NCBI GenBank assembly: GCA_964522485.1
Contig: CAZFUS010000080.1
Location: 1 to 11,938, forward strand
Direction: 5' to 3'
Source: Methylohalomonas sp964522485
GTDB taxonomy: Bacteria; Pseudomonadota; Gammaproteobacteria; Methylohalomonadales; Methylohalomonadaceae
Length of the DNA: 11,938 nucleotides
Both the position numbers and the translations under genes were made by a program. Below, one piece after another: positions 1 through 5,665 of this stretch. Below the pieces are notes generated by a model. It saw only the letters and a list, made by a program, of their open reading frames with translations. It was not told the origin of the DNA and searched no databases. The number at the start of each line of letters is the position of its first letter. Position 1 is the stretch's first letter.

Positions 1-18
1 CTGGAGTGATCAGAGCAC

Positions 19-47
19 GAAAAATAAAAATACGATTTTTATTTTTC
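19..47. repeat. Perfect AT-rich inverted repeat downstream of trmD
   Basis: The arms AAAAATAAAAAT (20-31) and ATTTTTATTTTT (35-46) are exact reverse complements around the 3-base loop ACG, and an outer G19-C47 pair makes 13 bp. It lies in the non-coding stretch after trmD, before the expected position of rplS. It has almost no GC, so it is not a typical intrinsic terminator, although the right arm ends in a T-rich tract on the plus strand. It could be a weak bidirectional terminator or a structured spacer. Confidence 0.6.
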
Positions 48-115
48 TCTCTATTTTACAATCCCTTACACGATTGTCCCTTGAATTACGAGAAGGGGCA
101 GTGCTTCCCTGCAGG

Positions 116-138
116 GACCTCTGAACCAGTCAGAGGTC
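116..138 (-). promoter_or_regulatory. Stem-loop enclosing the trmD stop codon
   Basis: GACCTCTGA (116-124) and TCAGAGGTC (130-138) form a perfect 9-bp stem with a 5-base loop. On the minus-strand mRNA the first arm contains the last codons and the TGA stop of trmD (130-132). No U-tract follows, so it is probably not a terminator. A stem at this place could protect or define an mRNA 3' end, or separate trmD from a downstream rplS. The function is inferred. Confidence 0.5.
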
Positions 139-876
139 TCCTTGTTCGCGCAAAAATTCATCCAGTAATATCTGCTGTTCCGCGTCCAGCGTCTTCCGAT
201 CAACAAGGTCCGGTCGCCGCTGCCAGGTCCGGCCAAGCGCCTGTTTCAGGCGCCAGCGGCGGATCTTTTCATGATCGCCACTCAATAGTACCGCCGGTAC
301 GTGGTGGCCATCGATTGCTTCCGGCCGCGTGTAATGCGGATAATCCAGCAGACCGGTGGCAAACGAATCCGCTGTCACCGAGTCGGCATCTCCTACCACC
401 CCCGGCTGACGTCGCGCCAGGGCGTCGATAATCACCATGGCCGGCAATTCGCCGCCGCTCAGGACGTAATCACCAATCGACCATTCTGCATCGACCTCCA
501 TCGCGATCAGCCTCTCGTCGATACCTTCGTAGCGACCCGCCACCAGGATTAGCGACTGTTCGGCAAGCAGAGATTCCACACCGGCCTGGTCCAGCCGCCG
601 GCCCTGTGGTGACAGGTATATAACGACAGTCGCCTCGCCCAGGGACGCGCGCGCGGCACGGATGGCATCCCGCAATGGCTGTACCAGCATTACCATTCCC
701 GGTCCGCCACCGTAAGGTTTGTCGTCCACGTTCCGATGGCGGTCCCGCGTGTACTGGCGTGGATCCCAGCAGGTCAGCTCCAGCAATCCGGCCTCCACCG
801 CCCGGCCGGTCACGCCGTAGCCGGTAATCGCTTCGAACATGCCGGGAAACAGGGTCACAACCCCTACACGCAGCAT
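130..876 (-). CDS. trmD: tRNA (guanine-N1-)-methyltransferase TrmD
   Basis: TrmD transfers a methyl group from S-adenosylmethionine to N1 of G37 next to the anticodon, preventing +1 frameshifting; it is a cytosolic SPOUT-family homodimer. The 248-residue product has the trefoil-knot cofactor motifs SPQG (about 89-92), GRYEGIDER (about 114-122) and SIGDYVLSGGELPA (about 133-146), and the catalytic-type Asp in TADSF near 170. The length matches the family. I place the start at ATG 876, because the protein then begins MLRVGVVTLFPGMF as in the family and a GGAG lies 9 bases upstream inside the end of rimM. A GTG at 882 would add two residues. It is the third gene of an rpsP-rimM-trmD operon, with its start within 7 bases of the rimM stop, so it is probably translationally coupled. 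Confidence 0.97.
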   Translation of the reverse strand: MLRVGVVTLFPGMFEAITGYGVTGRAVEAGLLELTCWDPRQYTRDRHRNVDDKPYGGGPGMVMLVQPLRDAIRAARASLGEATVVIYLSPQGRRLDQAGVESLLAEQSLILVAGRYEGIDERLIAMEVDAEWSIGDYVLSGGELPAMVIIDALARRQPGVVGDADSVTADSFATGLLDYPHYTRPEAIDGHHVPAVLLSGDHEKIRRWRLKQALGRTWQRRPDLVDRKTLDAEQQILLDEFLREQGDL

Positions 877-882
877 GGTCAC

Positions 883-1407
883 TCACTCCGGGCCGCTTGC
901 CGGCCAGTCCACCGTTACTGTCCCTCTGTCGGGATCAACCTCCAGCACGTAAATACCGGGCACATACGGGATCATTTGTTCCACAGCACCGGTTTCCCGC
1001 ACAACCAGCACATCATGTCCCCCGGTTTCCTCCAACCGCACAATCGGTCCCAGCCGTGTGCCCTCGCGCGTGACCACGTTCAACCCAATCAGATCGTGCC
1101 AGTAATATTCGCCGGTGGATAAAGGTGGCAGCCGGTCCCGGGGGACGCCGATTTCGGCTCCGACGACAGTCCGTGCCTGATCGCGATCATCAATACCTTC
1201 AATAGAGGCAATCAAGCTCTTGCCATGCTCGCGGCTGGCACGGCATATGAATGGCTGCCAGTCACCGGCCATGTACAGCCACCATTTGTCATAAGCCAGC
1301 AGATTGGTACGGGGCCGGGTATACGATATGACCTTAAGCCAGCCCTTGACCCCGTAAAGCCCGGCAATTCGGCCGAGCACAACATAATTCGGACGCTGTG
1401 CATTCAC
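883..1407 (-). CDS. rimM: 16S rRNA processing protein RimM
   Basis: RimM is a 30S assembly factor that binds ribosomal protein S19 and helps maturation of the 16S rRNA 3' domain (the head). The 174-residue product has the N-terminal RimM beta-barrel domain (VVLGRIAGLYGVKGWLKV, about 9-26, the family signature). A C-terminal PRC-barrel domain follows from about residue 99 (EYYWHDLIGLNVV). The end PYVPGIYVLEVD is also typical. The start codon is GTG at 1407; no in-frame ATG is nearby, and a weak TGAG lies about 9 bases upstream. It sits between rpsP (79-base gap) and trmD (start within 7 bases of this stop). The gene order matches the conserved proteobacterial cluster. Confidence 0.96.
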   Translation of the reverse strand: MNAQRPNYVVLGRIAGLYGVKGWLKVISYTRPRTNLLAYDKWWLYMAGDWQPFICRASREHGKSLIASIEGIDDRDQARTVVGAEIGVPRDRLPPLSTGEYYWHDLIGLNVVTREGTRLGPIVRLEETGGHDVLVVRETGAVEQMIPYVPGIYVLEVDPDRGTVTVDWPASGPE

Positions 1408-1466
1408 CGAGTCGAGCTCACAATCAGTTCCGGTACGCCGCTCAGCTTCGACAGCAGCCGTCCCGT

Positions 1467-1476
1467 CCCGGCCGGG
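1467..1476. repeat. GC palindrome between rpsP and rimM
   Basis: CCCGGCCGGG is a 10-base perfect palindrome in the 79-base gap between the rpsP stop and the rimM start. In the mRNA it could nucleate a hairpin that changes rimM translation or mRNA ends relative to the abundant rpsP message. No U-tract follows. The role is unknown. Confidence 0.35.
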
Positions 1477-1486
1477 CTTTGTCGCT

Positions 1487-1747
1487 TCAGGCGTTATGCG
1501 GGGAAGCCTTCTGATACTGCTTCAATAGCGAGTACACGCGCTCGGAAGGTTTGGCACCGAGGCCGGTCCAGTAAGCGACCCGATCGGTGTCGATAACCAG
1601 CGACCGTTCATTGTCTTTGGCAATGGGATTGAAAAACCCAAGCCGTTCGATGTTGCGACCGTCGCGCTTGTTACGGCTGTCCGTCACCACGATATGGTAA
1701 AAGGGCCGTTTTTTGGCGCCACCGCGCGCCAGTCTGATAGTTACCAT
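1487..1747 (-). CDS. rpsP: 30S ribosomal protein S16
   Basis: S16 is a small-subunit primary assembly protein that binds 16S rRNA. The 86-residue product starts MVTIRLARGGAKKRPFYHIVV and contains SRNKRDGRNIERLGFFNP, the characteristic bS16 sequence, with the usual length. The ATG at 1747 is preceded by GAGAGG about 11 bases upstream. It is the first gene of the rpsP-rimM-trmD operon. Its leader and promoter must lie in 1748-1900, the same DNA that I assign on the opposite strand to the 6S RNA gene. Confidence 0.98.
   Translation of the reverse strand: MVTIRLARGGAKKRPFYHIVVTDSRNKRDGRNIERLGFFNPIAKDNERSLVIDTDRVAYWTGLGAKPSERVYSLLKQYQKASPHNA
1713..1741 (+). promoter_or_regulatory. Possible promoter for the 6S RNA gene
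   Basis: TTGGCG (1713-1718) and GATAGT (1736-1741) have a 17-base spacer and match the sigma-70 boxes at 4 of 6 positions each. They would place transcription initiation near 1748-1750, just before the proposed 5' end of the 6S RNA. The boxes lie inside the first codons of rpsP, on the opposite strand. The match is weak. Confidence 0.3.
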
Positions 1748-1756
1748 GCGTTTGCA

Positions 1757-1957
1757 GACCTCTCAATCATGCTGCATTTCCGTTCCAGTCCCGGCATCGG
1801 GTACCGGTGGTGAAAAACCGGTTATTTTACGGCATCTTGCTGAAAATAAAAGAGTGGATTGCATTGCGCCCTTGATACGCTGGTATCCGTGCCGGCTTAA
1901 GGTAACATGACTGCGCCGACACCTGGCTATCCAGGTTTTCGTGCTTGACCCGGAGTT
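1757..1957 (+). ncRNA. ssrS: Probable 6S RNA
   Basis: 6S RNA mimics an open promoter and sequesters sigma-70 RNA polymerase in stationary phase; in gammaproteobacteria it usually sits directly upstream of ygfA, as here. Compared from memory with E. coli 6S RNA, the stretch shares CCAGTCCC (1785-1792) on the 5' side of the central bubble. It also shares CTTAA (1896-1900) and ACTGCGCCGACAC (1910-1922; one difference from the E. coli sequence). The small hairpin ACCTGG-CTAT-CCAGGT (1921-1936) follows where E. coli has its bubble hairpin. A long stem pairs 1791-1805 with 1882-1895 (one G-U pair, one bulge). An imperfect closing stem pairs 1760-1771 with 1940-1955. Size is about 200 nt against about 184 in E. 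coli; the ends are approximate. No covariance search was run. Confidence 0.62.
1824..1829 (-). promoter_or_regulatory. Possible -10 box of the rpsP promoter
   Basis: Read on the minus strand the sequence is TAAAAT, in an AT-rich patch (1823-1854) about 75-80 bases before the rpsP start. No good -35 box stands out at 16-18 bases. It lies within the proposed 6S RNA gene on the other strand. Confidence 0.25.
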
Positions 1958-1960
1958 ACT

Positions 1961-2539
1961 ATGGACACCTTGGTACAAGCCAAACGTGAGCTGCGCCAGA
2001 GCATCATTGCCCGGCGAGAAGCGCTGGCGGAAGCGGTCCGCAACGAGGCCAGCCGTCTGATCCGGGCGCGTTTGCTGGCGCTGCCCGTGGTTCAGGCGGC
2101 CGAATCGCTGTTTGTTTTCATTTCCTACGCCAGCGAGGTCGACACACATCCGCTCCTCGACACTCTGCTGGAAACCCGGCGGCGATTGGCGGTTCCCAAG
2201 ATTGTCGATAAAACCACCATGCTGTCGGTGCCGCTGCGTAGCTGGGAGCAGCTGCAGCCGGAAACCCTGGGAATACTCAGCCCGTCGACAGCCGAGCATG
2301 ACGAAGGGCCGTTCGATGTAGTCATTACGCCGGGCGTCGCTTTCACCGAGCGCGGCGATCGACTGGGTTACGGCCGGGGTTACTATGATCGCTGGTTTGC
2401 CAGCCACACGGTAAGTACCAAAATAGCGCTCGCCTTTGAGACACAGATCGTCGAATCCCTGCCGACCGATGCCTCTGACCAGCCGGTCGACCTGATCGTC
2501 ACCGAGAAACGCGTCATCCGGCCCCGGGCAAAGATCTGA
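1961..2539 (+). CDS. ygfA: 5-formyltetrahydrofolate cyclo-ligase
   Basis: This enzyme converts 5-formyltetrahydrofolate to 5,10-methenyltetrahydrofolate with ATP, salvaging a dead-end folate. The 192-residue product has the MTHFS family features: an N-terminal basic motif (AKRELR, about 7-12) and PGVAF (about 124-128). The diagnostic GDRLGYGRGYYDR loop is at about 132-144. The ATG at 1961 has CGGAG 5 bases upstream. In E. coli ygfA is co-transcribed with 6S RNA, and the same arrangement appears here with no room for a separate promoter between the RNA and the gene. It converges with the lipoprotein gene, leaving 11 bases between the stops. The family assignment is secure; the symbol follows E. 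coli usage. Confidence 0.95.
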   Translation: MDTLVQAKRELRQSIIARREALAEAVRNEASRLIRARLLALPVVQAAESLFVFISYASEVDTHPLLDTLLETRRRLAVPKIVDKTTMLSVPLRSWEQLQPETLGILSPSTAEHDEGPFDVVITPGVAFTERGDRLGYGRGYYDRWFASHTVSTKIALAFETQIVESLPTDASDQPVDLIVTEKRVIRPRAKI

Positions 2540-2544
2540 ACCGT

Positions 2545-2564
2545 GCTTCATTAAGGCGTGAAGC
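2545..2564. terminator. Weak hairpin between convergent ygfA and lipoprotein genes
   Basis: GCTTCA (2545-2550) and TGAAGC (2559-2564) form a 6-bp stem with an 8-base loop, followed on the plus strand by only three T residues. It lies at the convergent 3' ends and overlaps the final codons of the minus-strand lipoprotein gene. It might act as a weak terminator for ygfA. Confidence 0.3.
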
Positions 2565-3294
2565 TTTCCAGCTCCATCACTATCCGGCCGGCGAAGGTTT
2601 GCATTCTGCCATGATTCAGCACCTTGCTGCTCGTTATCTCCTCGCGCACCGATTTGATCAGGCCGATACCGGGCGCATACCAGTCCGTTTTTTCCACCGT
2701 GATATTGGTTAATCCCACGTAGTTGCGCGCATCGTATTTGGTCTTGCCGATAGCCCGGACCCGCAGGCAGTCGCGGAATTTGCCCGCCGGTACGGCAACC
2801 GTGTCATCCAGGGCTTCGATTGTATATTTCAATCTCACCGGCGCGATAATATGAAACTCACTGCGCTGGGGCGGACCGGTCCGGTAGAGCACAAGGGTCT
2901 TGCTGTCGGCATACCACGTCGTCCCCGGTTCGAGCGGGTATTGCAGGATTATGCGTTCGCCTTTTTCAACCGGCTGCGGCTCGACGGCATTCGGCCGCCG
3001 GCTGGCGACATGATGTATTCCTTCTGCGTTCTCCAGATAAAACAGCGTCGTGCCATCCAGCGAACGGCGAGCGTGTACCGGCTTGCCCCGCCAGTCAACC
3101 GACCGGGCACTGGCCAGCAACAATTTCTGCTCCTCGGTACTGTCCATGGTGGTGACGTGCAACGTGTAAAACCAGCGCAGTCCGGGTTCCAGGGGATAGT
3201 ACGCGGATGGCGAACGATCGCAGCCACCGGACAACAGGAACAGGAGTAACGTAATTGCACCTATTGGCCGGCAGCGTTTAATCCATTGCATCAT
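2551..3294 (-). CDS. Putative lipoprotein of unknown function
   Basis: I do not recognise a named family for this 247-residue protein. It starts with a basic n-region (MMQWIKRCR), a hydrophobic stretch (about 11-21) and LLSGGC with Cys at 25. This looks like a lipoprotein signal peptide, although the -3 residue is Ser rather than the usual Leu. The mature part is soluble and probably beta-rich. It carries the motif YPLEPG twice, at about 33-38 and 119-124, each followed by an aromatic-rich strand (LRWFY, TTWY), which suggests an internal duplication. A later segment, VPAGKFRDCLRV (about 168-179), recurs in uncharacterised bacterial lipoproteins as I recall them. The ATG overlaps the TGA of the upstream carrier gene (ATGA), so the two are likely co-expressed. 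It probably sits in the inner or outer membrane facing the periplasm. Confidence 0.75.
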   Translation of the reverse strand: MMQWIKRCRPIGAITLLLFLLSGGCDRSPSAYYPLEPGLRWFYTLHVTTMDSTEEQKLLLASARSVDWRGKPVHARRSLDGTTLFYLENAEGIHHVASRRPNAVEPQPVEKGERIILQYPLEPGTTWYADSKTLVLYRTGPPQRSEFHIIAPVRLKYTIEALDDTVAVPAGKFRDCLRVRAIGKTKYDARNYVGLTNITVEKTDWYAPGIGLIKSVREEITSSKVLNHGRMQTFAGRIVMELESFTP

Positions 3295-4241
3295 GCGGAT
3301 TGATTGTCCTGTTGTTCAACGGTTGCGGGTGCCGACCGCCCCCACCAGGCGGCAAGGAGTGCACCCGTAACATTATGCCAAACGCTGAATAATGCACCGG
3401 GCAGTGCGCTCAGAGCGGAAAAATATTTCAACGCCAGCGCTACCCCCAGGCCGGAATTCTGCATGCCCACTTCGATTGCCAGCGTCTGCGCGACTTTGAC
3501 GTCATAACCGAGCAGCCGGGCCAGACTGTAACCGCCTGCCAGTCCCAGCGCATTATGGATGATTACCGCGATTGCTGTCGCGGTGGCCAGATTTTCCAGC
3601 TGTGCCTGATTCAGGGCCACGATGATGCCAATGATCAACACGATCGCCAGCATGGACACGTACGGAAATACACGCTCCACACGTTGCAGTCCGTGCCCGA
3701 GCCAGTGTCTCAGCACCAGCCCGGCAACCACCGGCAAAACGATGATCAGCAGAACATCAACGATCATCGCCACAATCGGCACCGCTACCTGCTGGCCGAT
3801 ATAAGCCCAGGCCAACAGCGGCGTCAGTACTACGGCGCACAGGGTTGAAACCGTCGTCAGTGTGATCGACAGGGCTACGTCGGCACGCGCCAGATAACAG
3901 ATCACGTTCGAGGCCGTACCGCCCGGGCAGGCGCCGACCAGCACCAGTCCGATGCCTATGGCAAGTGGCAATTCCAGCAACATAGTCAGCAGCCAGGCGG
4001 TCAGCGGCATTAGACCGTATTGCATGAGCAAACCGACAGCGATAACCGCCGGCCGTTTGAAGATAGCCAGAAAGCTATCCGGGCGCAGTGTCATGCCCAT
4101 GCCGAACATCACCAGACCGAGCAACGGCGGGATGGCCGGTTTCAGGTGAATCAGCAGTTCTGGTGCCAGACAGGCCACCACGCTGATCAGCAACGCACCG
4201 ACTGGCAGCAGATAGACAGGGGTTTGCATGGCCGGCATCAT
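3291..4241 (-). CDS. Bile acid:sodium symporter family (BASS) transporter
   Basis: This is a polytopic inner-membrane carrier of the BASS/SBF family, members of which import organic anions with Na+. The 316-residue product has about nine or ten hydrophobic segments. Its signature GACPGGTASNVICYLARADVA begins at about residue 103, continuing into ALSITLTTVSTL, and a late VGMQNSGLGVALA matches the second conserved cross-over helix region. The substrate cannot be read from sequence; pantoate, keto-acid and bile-acid carriers share these motifs. I chose ATG 4241 because AGGA lies 8 bases upstream and the first helix follows. A GTG at 4310 and several other ATGs are in frame upstream. The stop overlaps the start of the lipoprotein gene, implying translational coupling, so the lipoprotein may be functionally linked. 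Confidence 0.88.
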   Translation of the reverse strand: MMPAMQTPVYLLPVGALLISVVACLAPELLIHLKPAIPPLLGLVMFGMGMTLRPDSFLAIFKRPAVIAVGLLMQYGLMPLTAWLLTMLLELPLAIGIGLVLVGACPGGTASNVICYLARADVALSITLTTVSTLCAVVLTPLLAWAYIGQQVAVPIVAMIVDVLLIIVLPVVAGLVLRHWLGHGLQRVERVFPYVSMLAIVLIIGIIVALNQAQLENLATATAIAVIIHNALGLAGGYSLARLLGYDVKVAQTLAIEVGMQNSGLGVALALKYFSALSALPGALFSVWHNVTGALLAAWWGRSAPATVEQQDNQSA

Positions 4242-4293
4242 AATGCGCATCCTGCAGACTGACATCCCGGCGCGCATGTGCCGGAGGGATGGT

Positions 4294-4299
4294 ATTATC
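4294..4299 (-). promoter_or_regulatory. Possible -10 box upstream of the BASS carrier
   Basis: On the minus strand it reads GATAAT, about 55 bases before the chosen start. CTGACT (4319-4324) could be a -35 box, but the spacer is 19 bases. This is weak support for a promoter in the 117-base gap after trxC. Confidence 0.22.
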
Positions 4300-4335
4300 A
4301 GACCGGTCACGAATTGCCAGTCAGTCCCTCTCTTA

Positions 4336-4362
4336 CTGAAAGTAAACCCGCTTGACTTTCAG
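4336..4362 (-). repeat. Inverted repeat over the trxC stop codon
   Basis: CTGAAAGT (4336-4343) and ACTTTCAG (4355-4362) are exact complements with an 11-base loop, spanning the trxC TGA (4359-4361). No U-tract follows on the minus strand, so termination is doubtful. Confidence 0.35.
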
Positions 4363-4793
4363 ATATTCGAACGCACCCAGTCCACGATTGCCGCTGCCTG
4401 CATCGCACCGGCCTGGCGCGCCACTTCCCGACCTGCATTGAATACGGCGAGCGTGGGGATGCTGCGTATCCGGAAACGCTGGGCAATGGGCTGCGCCTGT
4501 TCAGCATTCAGTTTGGCCAGCCGTACATCAGGTTCCAGCAATGCTGTCGCTTTTTCGTATGCCGGTGCCATCGCCTTGCAGGGACCGCACCAGGGCGCCC
4601 AGAAATCCACCACGACCGGAATACCGTCTTTCCCGACATGCCGCTCGAAGCCGGCCGTATCGAGTTCGATCGGGCCGCTGTCAAACAGAGATTTGTGACA
4701 CTTCCCGCAACGCGGTTTGTTCCGGAGACGTTCGGCGGGCAGACGGTTGAGCGCCCGGCAATGCGGGCAGACAAGTTGCAGCTGGTTGGTCAC
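4359..4793 (-). CDS. trxC: Thioredoxin 2 (TrxC), zinc-binding thioredoxin
   Basis: Thioredoxin 2 is a cytosolic disulfide reductase. The 144-residue product has an N-terminal zinc-ribbon with two cysteine pairs, CPHC (about 9-12) and CGKC (about 29-32). A thioredoxin fold follows with the active site WCGPC (about 68-72, within FWAPWCGPCKAMAP) and the cis-proline loop SIPT (about 111-114). The zinc module and length separate it from thioredoxin 1. The start is GTG at 4793; an in-frame stop occurs a few codons upstream, and no strong ribosome binding site is visible. Its upstream neighbour is a flavin reductase about 95 bases away, which would suit a shared redox role, but co-transcription is only inferred. 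E. coli trxC is oxidative-stress regulated; no OxyR site was identified here. Confidence 0.94.
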   Translation of the reverse strand: MTNQLQLVCPHCRALNRLPAERLRNKPRCGKCHKSLFDSGPIELDTAGFERHVGKDGIPVVVDFWAPWCGPCKAMAPAYEKATALLEPDVRLAKLNAEQAQPIAQRFRIRSIPTLAVFNAGREVARQAGAMQAAAIVDWVRSNI

Positions 4794-4888
4794 GAGATTG
4801 GCTCACGCGGGCGATATGAACCCTACATGGTGACCGTGTGGCGCCAATTCAATACCGGAACGGGCGGGCTGATGCTGCCTGACAGGCG

Positions 4889-5554
4889 TTACTGCTCGAA
4901 GACCAGGGCCTGCGGGTCCGCCCCCAGCTCCTTGAGTGAAGCATTGACGACATCCATGAAGCCATCCGGTCCGCAGACATAGAAATGCTGGTCGAAATCA
5001 TCGATCCGGTCGGCGAGGAATTCCTGGTCAATCCGGCCATATTCATAACCTGAAGCCCTGGTATCGCTACACAGCAACACGCAGCGTTCTCCCAGGTAGT
5101 GGCGCAGCTCTTTTTCACAGATGACATCGGCCGGTGTCTTGTTGGCGAAAATCAACGCATGGTCATCGATCTGACCCCTGGCCGCCAGCTCGCGCAGGAT
5201 CGCCAGAAATGGCGTCAGGCCGGCACCACCGGCAATGAACACGCCGGGGCCCTGATAGCTGATGGTGCCGAAGGGATCCGACATCAATAGCTGCGCACCG
5301 GCCCTGAGTCGATGCAACTGCTGCGTGACACCCTTGTGCTCAGGATAGCTCTTGATGGTGAACTCGATAATCCGGTCATCCGTCAGTGACGTCGGCGTGA
5401 AAGGGTGGCCTTCGTCCTTCCAGTCCGGTGTATCGATGGCCAGTTCCACGCCCTGTCCCGGCGCGAATTCGAAACCATCCGGCTTCGATACCATAAACCG
5501 TTTCACATCGTGCGTGACGAACTCGCTCATCAACAGCGTAACGGTATAGTCCAT
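4889..5554 (-). CDS. Flavodoxin/ferredoxin reductase-like FAD-NAD(P)H oxidoreductase
   Basis: This is a compact 221-residue member of the ferredoxin-NADP reductase superfamily, probably cytosolic, moving electrons between NAD(P)H and a small redox partner through FAD. The FAD-binding barrel covers about 1-100, with PGQGVEL (32-38) and HPFTPTS (50-56). The second motif stands where classical members have RxYS, so the flavin-binding arginine and tyrosine are replaced. The nucleotide-binding domain follows, with FIAGGAGLTPF (106-116) and FYVCGPDGFM (191-200). It ends LVFEQ, an aromatic close to the C-terminus as in many FNR proteins. It resembles the short proteins annotated as flavodoxin reductase. 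The ATG at 5554 has GGAG 7 bases upstream. It may form a redox unit with trxC downstream. The physiological partner is unknown. Confidence 0.85.
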   Translation of the reverse strand: MDYTVTLLMSEFVTHDVKRFMVSKPDGFEFAPGQGVELAIDTPDWKDEGHPFTPTSLTDDRIIEFTIKSYPEHKGVTQQLHRLRAGAQLLMSDPFGTISYQGPGVFIAGGAGLTPFLAILRELAARGQIDDHALIFANKTPADVICEKELRHYLGERCVLLCSDTRASGYEYGRIDQEFLADRIDDFDQHFYVCGPDGFMDVVNASLKELGADPQALVFEQ

Positions 5555-5572
5555 CTCGGATCTCCATGACCG

Positions 5573-5578
5573 ATTATA
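5573..5578 (-). promoter_or_regulatory. Possible -10 box upstream of the reductase
   Basis: On the minus strand it reads TATAAT, a perfect consensus hexamer 18 bases before the reductase ATG. That leaves only a very short leader. No convincing -35 box is found at 16-18 bases, so the call rests on the -10 alone. Confidence 0.3.
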
Positions 5579-5665
5579 GAGTTTAGTCCCCTGACGGACC
5601 GAGACGTTCCAGCCCGGATTAATGAACGACCGCGAGTGCTCTGCCTGTTTCCAGCAACGGGTCGG

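Noticed and set aside
1..129. Start of rplS after trmD
   Set aside because: No S/D plus start with the L19 N-terminal sequence is visible on the minus strand here; it must lie outside the window if present.
1921..1939. ACCTGG-CTAT-CCAGGT followed by TTTT looks like an intrinsic terminator just before ygfA
   Set aside because: The stem is only 6 bp and it sits where 6S RNA has its central-bubble hairpin, which explains it better; termination here would also silence ygfA.
1763..2551. 262-codon open frame on the minus strand antisense to ygfA
   Set aside because: It overlaps a secure ygfA and the proposed 6S RNA; its composition is typical of an antisense shadow and it has no recognisable domain.
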